Both the position numbers and the translations under genes were made by a program. Positions 15,882 to 24,661 of a stretch of 64,000 nucleotides of DNA are shown here, piece by piece. The first letter of the stretch is position 1, and every line of letters starts with the position of its first letter. The notes under the pieces are model-generated. The model did no database searches. It was given only the letters and a program-made list of their open reading frames with translations, and had not been told where the DNA came from. This stretch comes from Microvirga sp. SRT01 (GTDB lineage Bacteria > Pseudomonadota > Alphaproteobacteria > Sphingomonadales > Sphingomonadaceae), in the NCBI GenBank assembly GCA_018139225.1, contig JAGSNX010000005.1, forward strand, positions 266,799 through 330,798. The letters run 5' to 3'.

Positions 15882-17693
15882 TCATGGATTGCACGGACGT
15901 GGCTGGTCGGTGTTGCCGTTGAGCGTGTAGTTTACACCCCAAGTGCCAGACCTCGACTCCAGGTCGCACGCCCGAACATCGGTCACGCGTGGAACGGCGC
16001 CTTCGAGCTTGATCGAATAGGGGAACTTCGTTCCCTTCACGGGCTCCCCGAGAGTCTGCCAGCCGTTACTTTCGTAGCGATACGGCGTGGCCGTGACGGC
16101 CAGATACAGTTTCGCGTCGGTGGGCACGCCGAGTGATATGGTGCCGCTGCCCCTTCCATCGGCCCGACCGAGCGTGGAATAGCTGGTAGTGTCGCCTCCG
16201 CGAACCGCGACGATGCTGAAGCGCCACGCCGCCGAGTTGGCTGTCGTCCTGCCGGTCAGCGTCACCTTGACGGTCGATGCGTTGCTCGACAGCGGGATCA
16301 GATGGGTCCCCCATTGCAGCAATGGTCGCTCGTTTGGCGACGTATAAACGGTCGCGTCGGCAGCGTCACGCACCAGCGGTGTGTAGAAATGGCCCATATT
16401 GTGGGTGTCGCGGGTCCAGCGAAAAGCGTCGCGCAGCAACCGTTGACTCTGGAAATCCATCGTCACCAGACGCGCACCGTACCAGCCCATGTCGTTCGCA
16501 AAGGAAACGAAGCCCTCGGGGTAAGCGCCGCTAACCCGCCCTGCTTCCACCACCATCGGAAAATAATCCTTCTGAAGAGAAGACCAGGCACCCTGTCGCG
16601 CCCCAGGCTTCCAAACCCCGAACACGAGATCACGGGTGCGATCCTGTTCGAACAAAAACGACATGAACGGGTAGCTGGCATAGCGAGACACCGACCAGGT
16701 CGGCCCATTTTCAAGATTGTCGAAATAGGAATAGGCGTTGTTGATGCTGGGATTGACTTCGGCAGAATTCCAGTTCGCACCCATCTCCCAGATCGGACCC
16801 GCGTTGCCGCCCTGAAAGCCGCCGGTGTAAAACTGTATGACATGGCCGAATTCATGCGTGATGACGCCGGATCCCTTGGCCATGGCCCATGCCGAGATGC
16901 CGATGAAGGCGGCAGCCGATGCTCCGCACCCTTCGCGATCGCCACCGATGTTCGGACGCCCGGTACCGCACAGGAAGACGTTGATCTTCTTTTTGTCGGT
17001 GCTGTTGGCAAAAGGCATCGGGGCACCGACGATATCCCGATTGATATACCAAAGGCGCTCATACCATTCGGCGGTTTCCTGAAGCACCTGCTGCATGGTC
17101 CGCCCTTGCCGGGCTATGTCGCGCGCGAATTCGTAACTCTGATCCGTGCCGTTGCCGTACCAGAAGGCGAAATGCGGCGTTTCCAGAAGGTTCAGCTCCC
17201 CGCTCGCCACCAGTTCCGGCGACGTCGTACCGTTCGGCTGGTATTCGATGCGATAGGTCGCGGGATCTGGTATCGTCGGGTGCTTCGCCAGCTCGCTATC
17301 CAGGAAACTATTGTCGGCCTCGGACAGCGATTGGGTCTTGAACTTGCGGCGGCAACCATCCTCCAGTTCCAGGGTGACAGAACGGCGGGCTTCGCCATAA
17401 TCCGCTCCGTATGCCTGAACCAGCCTGGCCGAGAAGGGGGCACCGTAAGCCGAACCGGGAGATACCGATGGGTTGATCGGCTGCATCGCCTCGCGCGGGG
17501 TCCATGTCCGCAGCTCCATGCGCCCCCACGGGAAACGCGCCGATCGGCTCTGACAGCCGACGGCGGTGGCATTCGGGGCAGCCTGCGTAAATGCCGCCAA
17601 GCTGGCGGAGGCCAGTTCCCTCGGCGTCTCCATGTCACAGCCCGTCAGGCTCAAAGCTGCAAGCGAACACGTAGCGGACAAAAATGCTTTCAC
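15882..17693 (-). CDS. putative zinc-protease-like lipoprotein (DUF6055-like)
   Basis: The GTG at 17693 has GGGAGG five bases upstream and gives a lipoprotein signal peptide ending LSLTGC, so the open frame beyond it is not used. The 603-residue product contains VITHEFGHVIQFYTGG, a HExxH zinc motif, with the downstream phrase IWEMGANWNSA that could supply the third ligand. A beta-rich C-terminal domain of about 180 residues follows. The middle region recalls DUF6055 proteins, which are thought to be secreted peptidases. Base composition is clearly less GC-rich than the neighbours, and the flanks are AT-rich, both signs of transfer. Substrate unknown. Confidence 0.8.
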   Translation of the reverse strand: MKAFLSATCSLAALSLTGCDMETPRELASASLAAFTQAAPNATAVGCQSRSARFPWGRMELRTWTPREAMQPINPSVSPGSAYGAPFSARLVQAYGADYGEARRSVTLELEDGCRRKFKTQSLSEADNSFLDSELAKHPTIPDPATYRIEYQPNGTTSPELVASGELNLLETPHFAFWYGNGTDQSYEFARDIARQGRTMQQVLQETAEWYERLWYINRDIVGAPMPFANSTDKKKINVFLCGTGRPNIGGDREGCGASAAAFIGISAWAMAKGSGVITHEFGHVIQFYTGGFQGGNAGPIWEMGANWNSAEVNPSINNAYSYFDNLENGPTWSVSRYASYPFMSFLFEQDRTRDLVFGVWKPGARQGAWSSLQKDYFPMVVEAGRVSGAYPEGFVSFANDMGWYGARLVTMDFQSQRLLRDAFRWTRDTHNMGHFYTPLVRDAADATVYTSPNERPLLQWGTHLIPLSSNASTVKVTLTGRTTANSAAWRFSIVAVRGGDTTSYSTLGRADGRGSGTISLGVPTDAKLYLAVTATPYRYESNGWQTLGEPVKGTKFPYSIKLEGAVPRVTDVRACDLESRSGTWGVNYTLNGNTDQPRPCNP

Positions 17694-18402
17694 GCCAACC
17701 TCCCGGTGATGATTATTATGACGCGCAAGACCGTTAAGTCGCTGAGATACGACGCAAAAGATCAGGCGCAGGTGCGATATTAGGCAGGACGCGGATACGA
17801 TCTTGAAATTACGAAGCCCGAAAGCAGAGAGCAGCAACACTGCTCCCCGATAATCCACTCAGTAAATCAACGTTTATATATGGTATACTATTCATTACGC
17901 GACGAAGATGTCAAGCGACGATTTCAAATCGGAAAAACGCTGCGTTCGACACAGCCGAAGACGGCGTCATCCACGCCTTCATCAGAGAAAATACCCGTGA
18001 AGGCAGTACTTTAGCTACACCGATGAAGACGTAATCGGTCCGCGACATTTGACGCTCGCTATTTCCCGCTGTTGGGTCGGGCATGTCCGCAGGTCGCAGC
18101 GGTGATGACCTGCGCGCGTTCGGCCGCCGACGTCGCCCCTTTAGATGGCCTTCTATGGACTTGCGCGATTCTCCCGGCCTTCATGGACGAATCGGGTCGC
18201 GACGGGAGCCGCAGCCAGACGCGCGGCGCCCTTCGAAATCGTCACGATCGAGCGCGAGGACGTGATCGAGATCGGCCTCGTCGCCAGCGACGACCCGGCA
18301 TCCGGTGATCGGCCGATTCTTCCATGACCTCGGTGCCCCGCTTCGCTATGGCCCGGCACACTATCGGACACGAACGACGGGTTCGACGAGGTCGGGGGCG
18401 AG
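17694..18402. other. AT-rich intergenic stretch, probable promoter and island edge
   Basis: The part at 17800-18010 is the most AT-rich DNA of the window (for example GTTTATATATGGTATACT near 17873) and must hold the promoter of the lipoprotein gene. From about 18145 composition returns to normal. A 60-codon frame at 18145-18327 contains FEIVTIEREDVIEIGLVASD and could be a remnant of a real gene, but it has no ribosome site. Nothing else is recognised. Confidence 0.45.
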
Positions 18403-19323
18403 ATGGACAAGAGCTGGGGCGCATCGCCGACGAGCGGCTTCCGCATCCGCACCAACGCCAGCCCCGAGGATCGGGCGGCCGAACGCGCAAAGGCGCGGGA
18501 GGAACGCGCCAAGGATCGCGCCACCTTTGCCACACAGCAATCCGAGGCGCGTGCCGCCAGCCGCGATGCCGACCTGCGCGCTCGCGAGCAGGCGCGGATC
18601 GAACGCCGGGAGCAGGAGCAGCAATCGGCCGCGGGCGATCCGCACAAGGCGGCGGCGCAGCGGCACCGGTCGTCCGGTCGCAAGGATGTCGTCCGCGAAC
18701 AGCGTGATACGCGGTCCTACACGACGGTCGTGGATGTCGCCCGCATGCGCGAACTGGCGAAACGCGGCGCGTCGGTATGCGGTCTGGCCGGCGCGTTCGG
18801 CATCACGACCGACGAGGTCGAGGCGGCGCTGGCGCAGGACGGACCCCGGCCGGGCGCGGTGCCAACGGCGTGCCCGCAGCGGCACAGACATAGGTCGCCA
18901 GATCCTCGCGCAGCGGCAGCCCCTCGATCGACCGCAATGGACCGTCATAGGCGATCGCGGTCTCCGCGAACGACCGGCGGTTGCCCACGCCCAGGATGTG
19001 GAACAGTCGCCCTTCGCAGTTCACGCCGACGCGCGCATAGGCGACCCGGCCACCGCGTTCCTGCCGGATCACGGCGACCAGCTTGCCGGCCATCAGCGGC
19101 TTGCGCTGCCACAATAGGAAATAGCGCGACTGCGTGTCGGACGGTGTCGGGATCAACGTGCCGATATCGTCCCCGCGCGCCGGGGCCGACGTCGCCGCCG
19201 TCAGGTTGCGCAGGGTCACGCGCGGCGTGGCATCGGTGTCGTTGCCGAACGTGTCGCCGCTGGAACACGCGGCCAGAAACAGGAACGCGGCCGGGACGAT
19301 CCGCGCCGACGATATCGGCATAA
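18403..19323 (+). CDS. hypothetical basic protein with a run-on C-terminus
   Basis: The first 155 codons look real. They encode an Arg/Glu/Ala-rich charged helix (ERAKAREERAKDRATFATQQ) and then a helix-turn-helix-like segment (MRELAKRGASVCGLAGAFGI, TTDEVEAALAQDG). From about 18870 the frame is Arg/Pro-rich and is simply the antisense of the lipoprotein gene at 18803-19321, so the natural stop has probably been lost or the last part is not conserved. GGGGGCGAG precedes the ATG. No family is recognised; the C-terminal segment could bind DNA. I am confident only in the N-terminal half. Confidence 0.5.
   Translation: MDKSWGASPTSGFRIRTNASPEDRAAERAKAREERAKDRATFATQQSEARAASRDADLRAREQARIERREQEQQSAAGDPHKAAAQRHRSSGRKDVVREQRDTRSYTTVVDVARMRELAKRGASVCGLAGAFGITTDEVEAALAQDGPRPGAVPTACPQRHRHRSPDPRAAAAPRSTAMDRHRRSRSPRTTGGCPRPGCGTVALRSSRRRAHRRPGHRVPAGSRRPACRPSAACAATIGNSATACRTVSGSTCRYRPRAPGPTSPPSGCAGSRAAWHRCRCRTCRRWNTRPETGTRPGRSAPTISA
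18803..19321 (-). CDS. small lipoprotein of unknown function
   Basis: The ATG at 19321 begins a lipoprotein signal peptide (MPISSARIVPAAFLFLAACS), which fixes the start; the open frame continues 22 codons upstream without a reason to use them. The mature part has a hydrophilic linker and then a compact domain with RYFLLWQRKPLMAGKLVAVI and FHILGVGNRRSFAETAIAYD. The last 20 residues are Pro/Arg-rich and overlap the 3' end of the convergent plus-strand gene. No known family is recognised. It should be anchored in the outer membrane facing the periplasm. Confidence 0.6.
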   Translation of the reverse strand: MPISSARIVPAAFLFLAACSSGDTFGNDTDATPRVTLRNLTAATSAPARGDDIGTLIPTPSDTQSRYFLLWQRKPLMAGKLVAVIRQERGGRVAYARVGVNCEGRLFHILGVGNRRSFAETAIAYDGPLRSIEGLPLREDLATYVCAAAGTPLAPRPAGVRPAPAPPRPRRS

Positions 19324-19471
19324 CGTGTACTCTAACGCGGGTTAAGGGAGGGCGGCGATACCGGGCGAGTGGTAGACCGGCAAGCATGACGCTGCGGTGA
19401 ACCCGTCCGGTTCGGCCGAATTCGGGACTGACCGCGTGTTGCCGACAGGCGTTGTGCCCGCGCCCGTCCCC

Positions 19472-20617
19472 CTAAACCTCGATCCCCTCGTCAACGTCCG
19501 CCTCGTCCTCCGCGCCGACGCCCCGCTCCAGCCGCGCCTCGTCCGCGGCATAGGCTCCGGCGTCCTCGGCGGTGATGCCGAAGCGCGCCGCGACGTCGGG
19601 GGCGAACCGCAACAGGTCGGGGCGGAGCCGCAACAGGCTCAAATCCTTGGACTTGCCCTCCATCATCACGTCGAAGACCAGTCCCTCGGCCATACGCATG
19701 AAGGTGGCGAATTCGAACGGGTTGGTGAAGTCCGCGTGCCCCGTCCAGATCGGCGGGCGGAGCACCGTCTTGACCCGCGCGGTCGGCTTGACCGGAGCCT
19801 TGAGCAACTCGCCGGGCTTGCCCTTCTTACCCGCCTGCGCCGCCGCGCGCTGCTTCGGCGTGATCTTCTGCTTGATCTCCCGCAGCTCGGTGCGCGGCGA
19901 CGAGAAGTGAATCTTCGGCCGCACCCCCGCCGGCCACGTCGCCAGAAACCGCTCCAGCGTGTCGCGCATGTCCAGCCGTTCGGGGTTCAGGCACCAGAAA
20001 TGCTGGTAGTCGAAGATCAGCCGCACGCCGGTGCGCTCATGGATCCACAGCGCGTCGGCGGCGGAGAAGCGAACGTCGTCATTCTCCAGCACCAACCGCC
20101 GCCGGACATGCTCCGGACACTGTTCCCACCCCGCGATCCAGCGGGCACGGCTGGCGTCGTGATCGTCATAGACGCCGCCGACATGCGTGATCATCACCGC
20201 CTCGTCGTCCAGTTCCATCCGGTCCAGCATCTCCGCCTGCGACGACAGGTCCCAGATGCTCTTGCGCGTCAGGTCCGGGTTGGGCGCGTTCAGCAGCACA
20301 TATTGCGACGGGTGGAAGGACAGGCGAATGTCGTATTCGCGCGCCTTTGCTCCGAACGCGCGCAGTTCCGCATCGCTTTCGGCGACCATATTGTGAAACT
20401 GCGGCATGTCGGGATGCGTCGCGTACGGCGCGATGTCCGACGACAGCCGGTACATATCCAGCCGCTCCGATCGCAGATAATCCAGCACCCCGTCGAGCAG
20501 CTCAAGCGAGCATTTCAGGTGCGGGTTCTTCTGCCAGCGGCGCGTGTCCTGCACCTTCAGATCGGGTCGCCCCATCACCTTGACGGGGAAACCGAGGCGC
20601 AAAGGTCGTTCGTTCAT
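19472..20617 (-). CDS. uvsE: UV damage endonuclease UvsE/UVDE
   Basis: This enzyme nicks DNA 5' of UV photoproducts, giving a repair route separate from UvrABC. The 381-residue protein is a TIM-barrel of the AP endonuclease 2 type with the family's metal-binding phrases: LSFHPSQYVLLN, ITHVGGVYDD, LENDDVRFS, FDYQHFWCLNP and KIHFSS. The C-terminus holds a Lys-rich insert (IKQKITPKQRAAAQAGKKGK), then an acidic tail. The start ATG is the first in frame. It lies 37 bases downstream of the transporter gene on the same strand, so the two may be cotranscribed. Confidence 0.92.
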   Translation of the reverse strand: MNERPLRLGFPVKVMGRPDLKVQDTRRWQKNPHLKCSLELLDGVLDYLRSERLDMYRLSSDIAPYATHPDMPQFHNMVAESDAELRAFGAKAREYDIRLSFHPSQYVLLNAPNPDLTRKSIWDLSSQAEMLDRMELDDEAVMITHVGGVYDDHDASRARWIAGWEQCPEHVRRRLVLENDDVRFSAADALWIHERTGVRLIFDYQHFWCLNPERLDMRDTLERFLATWPAGVRPKIHFSSPRTELREIKQKITPKQRAAAQAGKKGKPGELLKAPVKPTARVKTVLRPPIWTGHADFTNPFEFATFMRMAEGLVFDVMMEGKSKDLSLLRLRPDLLRFAPDVAARFGITAEDAGAYAADEARLERGVGAEDEADVDEGIEV

Positions 20618-20654
20618 AAAGACATAACGACGCCGACCCGGACAGGCTCCACCC

Positions 20655-21641
20655 TTAGCTGGCGATCACCGCATTCTCGACATCCTCCTCGCGCGGTGCG
20701 GTGCCGGCATAACGCTGCGCCAGATTGGCGCAGACCAGCAACTGCAACTGGTGGAAGATCATCAGCGGCAGGATCACCGCACCGACTTCCGCCGACGAGA
20801 ACAGCACGCCCGCCATCGGCACGCCCGCCGCCAGGCTCTTCTTCGATCCACAGAACAGGATGGCGATCGCGTCGGCACGGTCGAACTTGAGCCGCTTGGT
20901 CACGAACCGCGTCGTCAGCATCGCCGCCGCGAGGAGCACCGCACAGAACAGGAAGACCAGGGCGAGCTGCCACACCGGCACGCGCGTCCACAATCCCTCG
21001 ACGACCGCGGCGCTGAACGCCGTGTAGACGACCAGCAGGATCGATCCGCGATCGACATAGGACAGCATCGCCTTGCGCCGCTCCACGAACCCGGCGGTCA
21101 GCGGGCGCGACAGATGCCCCGCTACGAACGGCACCAGCAACTGGAACACGATCGTCCATACCTCGCCGCCAGAGACGCTCCCATGCCCGCCCATCAGCAG
21201 CGCGACGAGTGCGGGCGTGAACAGGATGCCGAGCAGATTGGATGCCGACGCGCTGCACACCGCCGCGGGCACGTTGCCGCGCGCGATCGAGGTGAAGGCG
21301 ATCGACGACTGCACGGTCGAGGGCAGCAGAGTCAGGAACAGCAGGCCGCTCGCCAAAGACGGCGCAAGCAGCGGCATCGCCAGCGCGTGTGCCGCCAGCC
21401 CGAACATCGGAAACAGGCAGAAGGTGATCGCGAGCACCAGCAGGTGCAACCGCCAGTTCGTCAGCCCCTGCACGATCGCCGCCCGCGACAGCTTCGCGCC
21501 GTGCAGGAAGAACAGCAGCGCGATCGCGCCCTCCGTCGCATAGCCCAGGATCGTCGCGGTCGTGCCGCGGCACGGCAGGAACGACGCGAACACGACGGTC
21601 GCGATCAGCAGCAGGCTGTAACGGTCTATGCGCTTGAACAT
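20655..21641 (-). CDS. bile acid:sodium symporter family transporter (SBF-like)
   Basis: This 328-residue inner-membrane protein has about ten hydrophobic segments and the phrases LLPSTVQSSIAFTSIARGN and CGSKKSLAAGVPMA, which match the SBF-like (YfeH) branch of the bile/arsenite/riboflavin transporter superfamily. These proteins move organic anions with sodium; the substrate here is unknown. No signal peptide or extra domain is present. It is upstream of uvsE on the same strand and divergent from the DUF1080 gene. Confidence 0.88.
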   Translation of the reverse strand: MFKRIDRYSLLLIATVVFASFLPCRGTTATILGYATEGAIALLFFLHGAKLSRAAIVQGLTNWRLHLLVLAITFCLFPMFGLAAHALAMPLLAPSLASGLLFLTLLPSTVQSSIAFTSIARGNVPAAVCSASASNLLGILFTPALVALLMGGHGSVSGGEVWTIVFQLLVPFVAGHLSRPLTAGFVERRKAMLSYVDRGSILLVVYTAFSAAVVEGLWTRVPVWQLALVFLFCAVLLAAAMLTTRFVTKRLKFDRADAIAILFCGSKKSLAAGVPMAGVLFSSAEVGAVILPLMIFHQLQLLVCANLAQRYAGTAPREEDVENAVIAS

Positions 21642-21806
21642 CGTGCCTAATCGTCCCGGTGATGCAGTGCGTCAACGGACGGGGCAGCGATACGATGCCG
21701 CAGCTTTGGCTACGCAGACGATCCGCCTTCGACTATGACGGCGGGATCGAAGCGATTACCAAGGGCGGCGGATACCGACCGTCGTCGGACAGGAGTAGGG
21801 TCAGGA

Positions 21807-22643
21807 ATGGAAGCTATGATCGCGTGTGCCGCCGCTGCAATGGCCTTGACCGGCATCGCCGCCGCCACCCCGCAACCGCAGGCCGCACCCGCCGCGCCCA
21901 GCGCGATTGCGGCTTCCGCCGCACAGGCCGCCCCCGCCGGCCGGCCCGAGGATACCGAGGTCTGGGCGCCCGAAGTGCCGGTGATCGTCCCCGGTCCGGC
22001 CACGACGACCCCTGCCCCCTCCGACGCGATCGTGCTGTTCGACGGCAAGGATCTGAACGAATGGGTTTCGACCAAGGACAAGGGTGCAGCGAAATGGACC
22101 GTCGCGGACGGCGTGCTGACCGTGAAGAAGGGCACCGGCAACATCCAGACCAAACGCAGCTTCCGCAACTATCAGGTTCATCTGGAATGGAAGGTGCCGG
22201 CGAACATCACCGGCGTGGGGCAGGCGCGCGGCAATAGCGGGCTGTTCCTCGCGTCGACCGGCGACGGCGACAACGGGTACGAACTCCAGATCATGGATAG
22301 CTATCGCAACAAGACCTATGTCAACGGTCAGGCGGGCGCGATCTACAAGCAGTTCGCGCCGCTCGCGAACCCGGTGCGTGCGCCGGGCGAATGGCAGAGC
22401 TACGACGTGATCTGGACCGCGCCGGTGTTCGCCGCGGACGGATCGGTGACCAGCCCCGCCTATGTCACCGCCTTCGTCAACGGGGTGCTGGTGCAGGACC
22501 ATGTCGCGCTGAAGGGTGAGACGGCGTATATCGGCGCACCCCGCTACAAGGCGCACGGCCCGGCTCCGATCAAGTTGCAGGATCACGGCGACCCGAGCGC
22601 GCCGATCAGCTACCGCTCGATCTGGATCCGCGAGCTGAAGTGA
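21807..22643 (+). CDS. DUF1080 (3-keto-disaccharide hydrolase-like) secreted protein
   Basis: The ATG at 21807 follows AGGAGTAGGG and gives a signal peptide, so I prefer it to the earlier in-frame ATG. After a Pro/Ala-rich linker of about 60 residues comes the domain: IVLFDGKDLNEWVS, NIQTKRSFRNYQVHLEWKV, NSGLFLAS and a final strand ISYRSIWIRELK. DUF1080 proteins adopt a concanavalin-like fold, and some hydrolyse 3-keto-glycosides made by sugar oxidoreductases. The domain is complete. It should act in the periplasm on plant or microbial glycosides. No partner oxidoreductase is seen here. Confidence 0.9.
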   Translation: MEAMIACAAAAMALTGIAAATPQPQAAPAAPSAIAASAAQAAPAGRPEDTEVWAPEVPVIVPGPATTTPAPSDAIVLFDGKDLNEWVSTKDKGAAKWTVADGVLTVKKGTGNIQTKRSFRNYQVHLEWKVPANITGVGQARGNSGLFLASTGDGDNGYELQIMDSYRNKTYVNGQAGAIYKQFAPLANPVRAPGEWQSYDVIWTAPVFAADGSVTSPAYVTAFVNGVLVQDHVALKGETAYIGAPRYKAHGPAPIKLQDHGDPSAPISYRSIWIRELK

Positions 22644-22687
22644 TCTTGTGGGGGGAGAGCTGCGGCCCACCCCCACTTCCCCTGCGA

Positions 22688-22762
22688 GGCCGGGGTCCAG
22701 TCGCGGTGAGTTCATTGAAAATCATGAGGTCAGCGGCAACTGGACCCCGGCCTTCGCCGGGG
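22688..22762. repeat. REP-like palindromic pair
   Basis: A 14-base inverted repeat, GGCCGGGGTCCAGT and ACTGGACCCCGGCC, spans 37 bases. The right arm also forms a local hairpin, CCCCGGC-CTTC-GCCGGGG (22745-22762). The arrangement and the intergenic position between convergent genes look like a REP/REPIN element, and it could also stop transcription. Confidence 0.6.
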
Positions 22763-22790
22763 AGGGGAATGGGCGCTGATCGGCAGTCCC

Positions 22791-24605
22791 CTACTTCGCC
22801 TTCGTCGCCGCGATGTAGCGGTCGACCTGCTCCTCCAGCACCGCCAGCGGCAGCGCCCCCTGGCTCAGCACCGCTTCGTGGAAGTCGCGGATGTCGAACT
22901 TGGGCCCGAGTTGCTGTTCCGCCCGCTTGCGCAGCTCGGCGATCTTGAGCTGGCCGACCATGTAGCTGGTCGCCTGACCCGGCCAGTTGAAATACCGGTC
23001 GACCTCGCGTCCGATGTCCTTCTCCGACACAGAGCTGTTCGCCTTGAAATACGCGACCGCCTGTTCGCGCGTCCACCGCTTGGAATGGATGCCGGTGTCG
23101 AGCACCAGCCGGATCGCTCGCCACACCTGCAACGAGAGCATGCCGAACCGTGCATAGGGGTCCTTGTACACGCCCATTTCGTTCGCCAGCCGCTCCGAAT
23201 ACAGGCCCCATCCCTCGACATAGGCGCCGTAGCCGCCGAACTTGCGGAACTTGGGAATGCCCGTCATCTCCTGCTGGCGCGCAATCTGGAAATGGTGGCC
23301 CGGTGCGCCCTCGTGCGCGGCGATGCCGGCGACCTGCACCTTTTGCGTCTGGTTCATGTCGACAAGGTTGACGTAATAGATGCCCGGCCGCGATCCGTCG
23401 GCGGAGGGCGGGTTGTAGAACGCGGTCGACGCGGTGCCCTCCCGCCACTTCTCCACCGCACGCACCTCCAGCGGTGCCTTGGGCAGGACGCGGAAATAGC
23501 GCGGAGCGGCGACCATCACCGACGCGATGACGGCGCGCGCATCGCCCAGATACTCCTCGCGGCCGGCGGCGGTGTTGGGATATTTGAACTTCGGATCGGT
23601 GCGGACGCTGTCGAAGAACTGCTCCAGCGTGCCGGTGAAGCCGACCTCCCGCCTGATCGCGTCCATCTCCTGACGGATCGCCGCGACCTGACGCAGGCCG
23701 AGTTCGTGGATCTGGTCCGCGGTCAGGTCAGTGGTCGTCGAACCCTTCAGCCGGTCGGCGTAATAGGCTGCGCCGTTCGGCAGGCTCCACGCGCCGAAAT
23801 TGCCCTTCGACAGCGGTTCGATCGCATCCAGCGCCGCGAACAACGTGTCGTAGCCACGCCGGAACGGACCGGTCAGCGCCGCGCCGGCATCCGCCAGCAG
23901 CTTAGCCTTCGTCGCTTCGGGTGCCTTCAACGCCGTCACCTTCTTGCGGAAATCGGCCATGACGGTCGAATCCGGGCCGTTGTCGAACGGCGCGCCGGTG
24001 ATGACCGCCTTCGCGTCGGCACGGGCGGGGGCGAAATTGACCTTGTTCGGGATGATCCCCGCCGCCGCCTGCTCGCGCATCGTCGCGGCGACCTCGCGCA
24101 TCACCCGCTCGGTTTCGCGGAGGCGCGCAATATAGGCCTCGGCGTCGGCGACCGTGTCGACCTTGTGGTTGTTGATGAGCAGCACGGGAATGTCGCCTGC
24201 CGGGCTGCCGTTGGTCGACACCGGGAAGCGCAGCTTGCGGAACTGGAAGGACTCGCCCTCGCGCTCGACCTGATACTCGAACAGGCGGTAGCTGACGCGC
24301 GCACTCTCCCCCAGTTGCTCGGGCCGGAACTGCGCCCGCATCGCCTTCAGCTGCCGCTCGGCCAGCGCCCGCCCCCGCACCGCGGCGGCATCGGTATAGT
24401 CGTCGAGCTTCCCATAATTCGTCTTGAACCCGAGCTGCGTCTGGTTCTCCGGGCTGAGCGCCAGTTGCTCGTCATAGGCACGGTCGAGAAATTGCAGCAG
24501 CGCGGCGTCCTGCGCCTGAGTGGCGGCGGCTTGCAGCGGCACCGGCGCGCTCGCCTGGATCAGCGGAGTCAGGGGCAAGATCATGAGGGCGAAGGCAAGA
24601 CGCAT
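22791..24605 (-). CDS. DUF885 family secreted protein, putative zinc peptidase
   Basis: AGGAG lies six bases before the ATG at 24605, and the product (604 residues) starts with a signal peptide of about 18 residues. The family's zinc motif is present as GIAAHEGAPGHHFQIARQQ, with a further acid residue in YVEGWGLYSERL, as in DUF885 proteins, which fold like M32/M3-type peptidases. The length is usual. It probably degrades peptides in the periplasm, but the substrate is unknown. The MBL hydrolase gene ends 56 bases upstream on the same strand, so the pair may form an operon. Confidence 0.9.
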   Translation of the reverse strand: MRLAFALMILPLTPLIQASAPVPLQAAATQAQDAALLQFLDRAYDEQLALSPENQTQLGFKTNYGKLDDYTDAAAVRGRALAERQLKAMRAQFRPEQLGESARVSYRLFEYQVEREGESFQFRKLRFPVSTNGSPAGDIPVLLINNHKVDTVADAEAYIARLRETERVMREVAATMREQAAAGIIPNKVNFAPARADAKAVITGAPFDNGPDSTVMADFRKKVTALKAPEATKAKLLADAGAALTGPFRRGYDTLFAALDAIEPLSKGNFGAWSLPNGAAYYADRLKGSTTTDLTADQIHELGLRQVAAIRQEMDAIRREVGFTGTLEQFFDSVRTDPKFKYPNTAAGREEYLGDARAVIASVMVAAPRYFRVLPKAPLEVRAVEKWREGTASTAFYNPPSADGSRPGIYYVNLVDMNQTQKVQVAGIAAHEGAPGHHFQIARQQEMTGIPKFRKFGGYGAYVEGWGLYSERLANEMGVYKDPYARFGMLSLQVWRAIRLVLDTGIHSKRWTREQAVAYFKANSSVSEKDIGREVDRYFNWPGQATSYMVGQLKIAELRKRAEQQLGPKFDIRDFHEAVLSQGALPLAVLEEQVDRYIAATKAK

Positions 24606-24661
24606 CGAATACTCCTGTGTGTCCGGCGCTTGTCGCCCACCCACCCCTGCGAGGCAATCGC

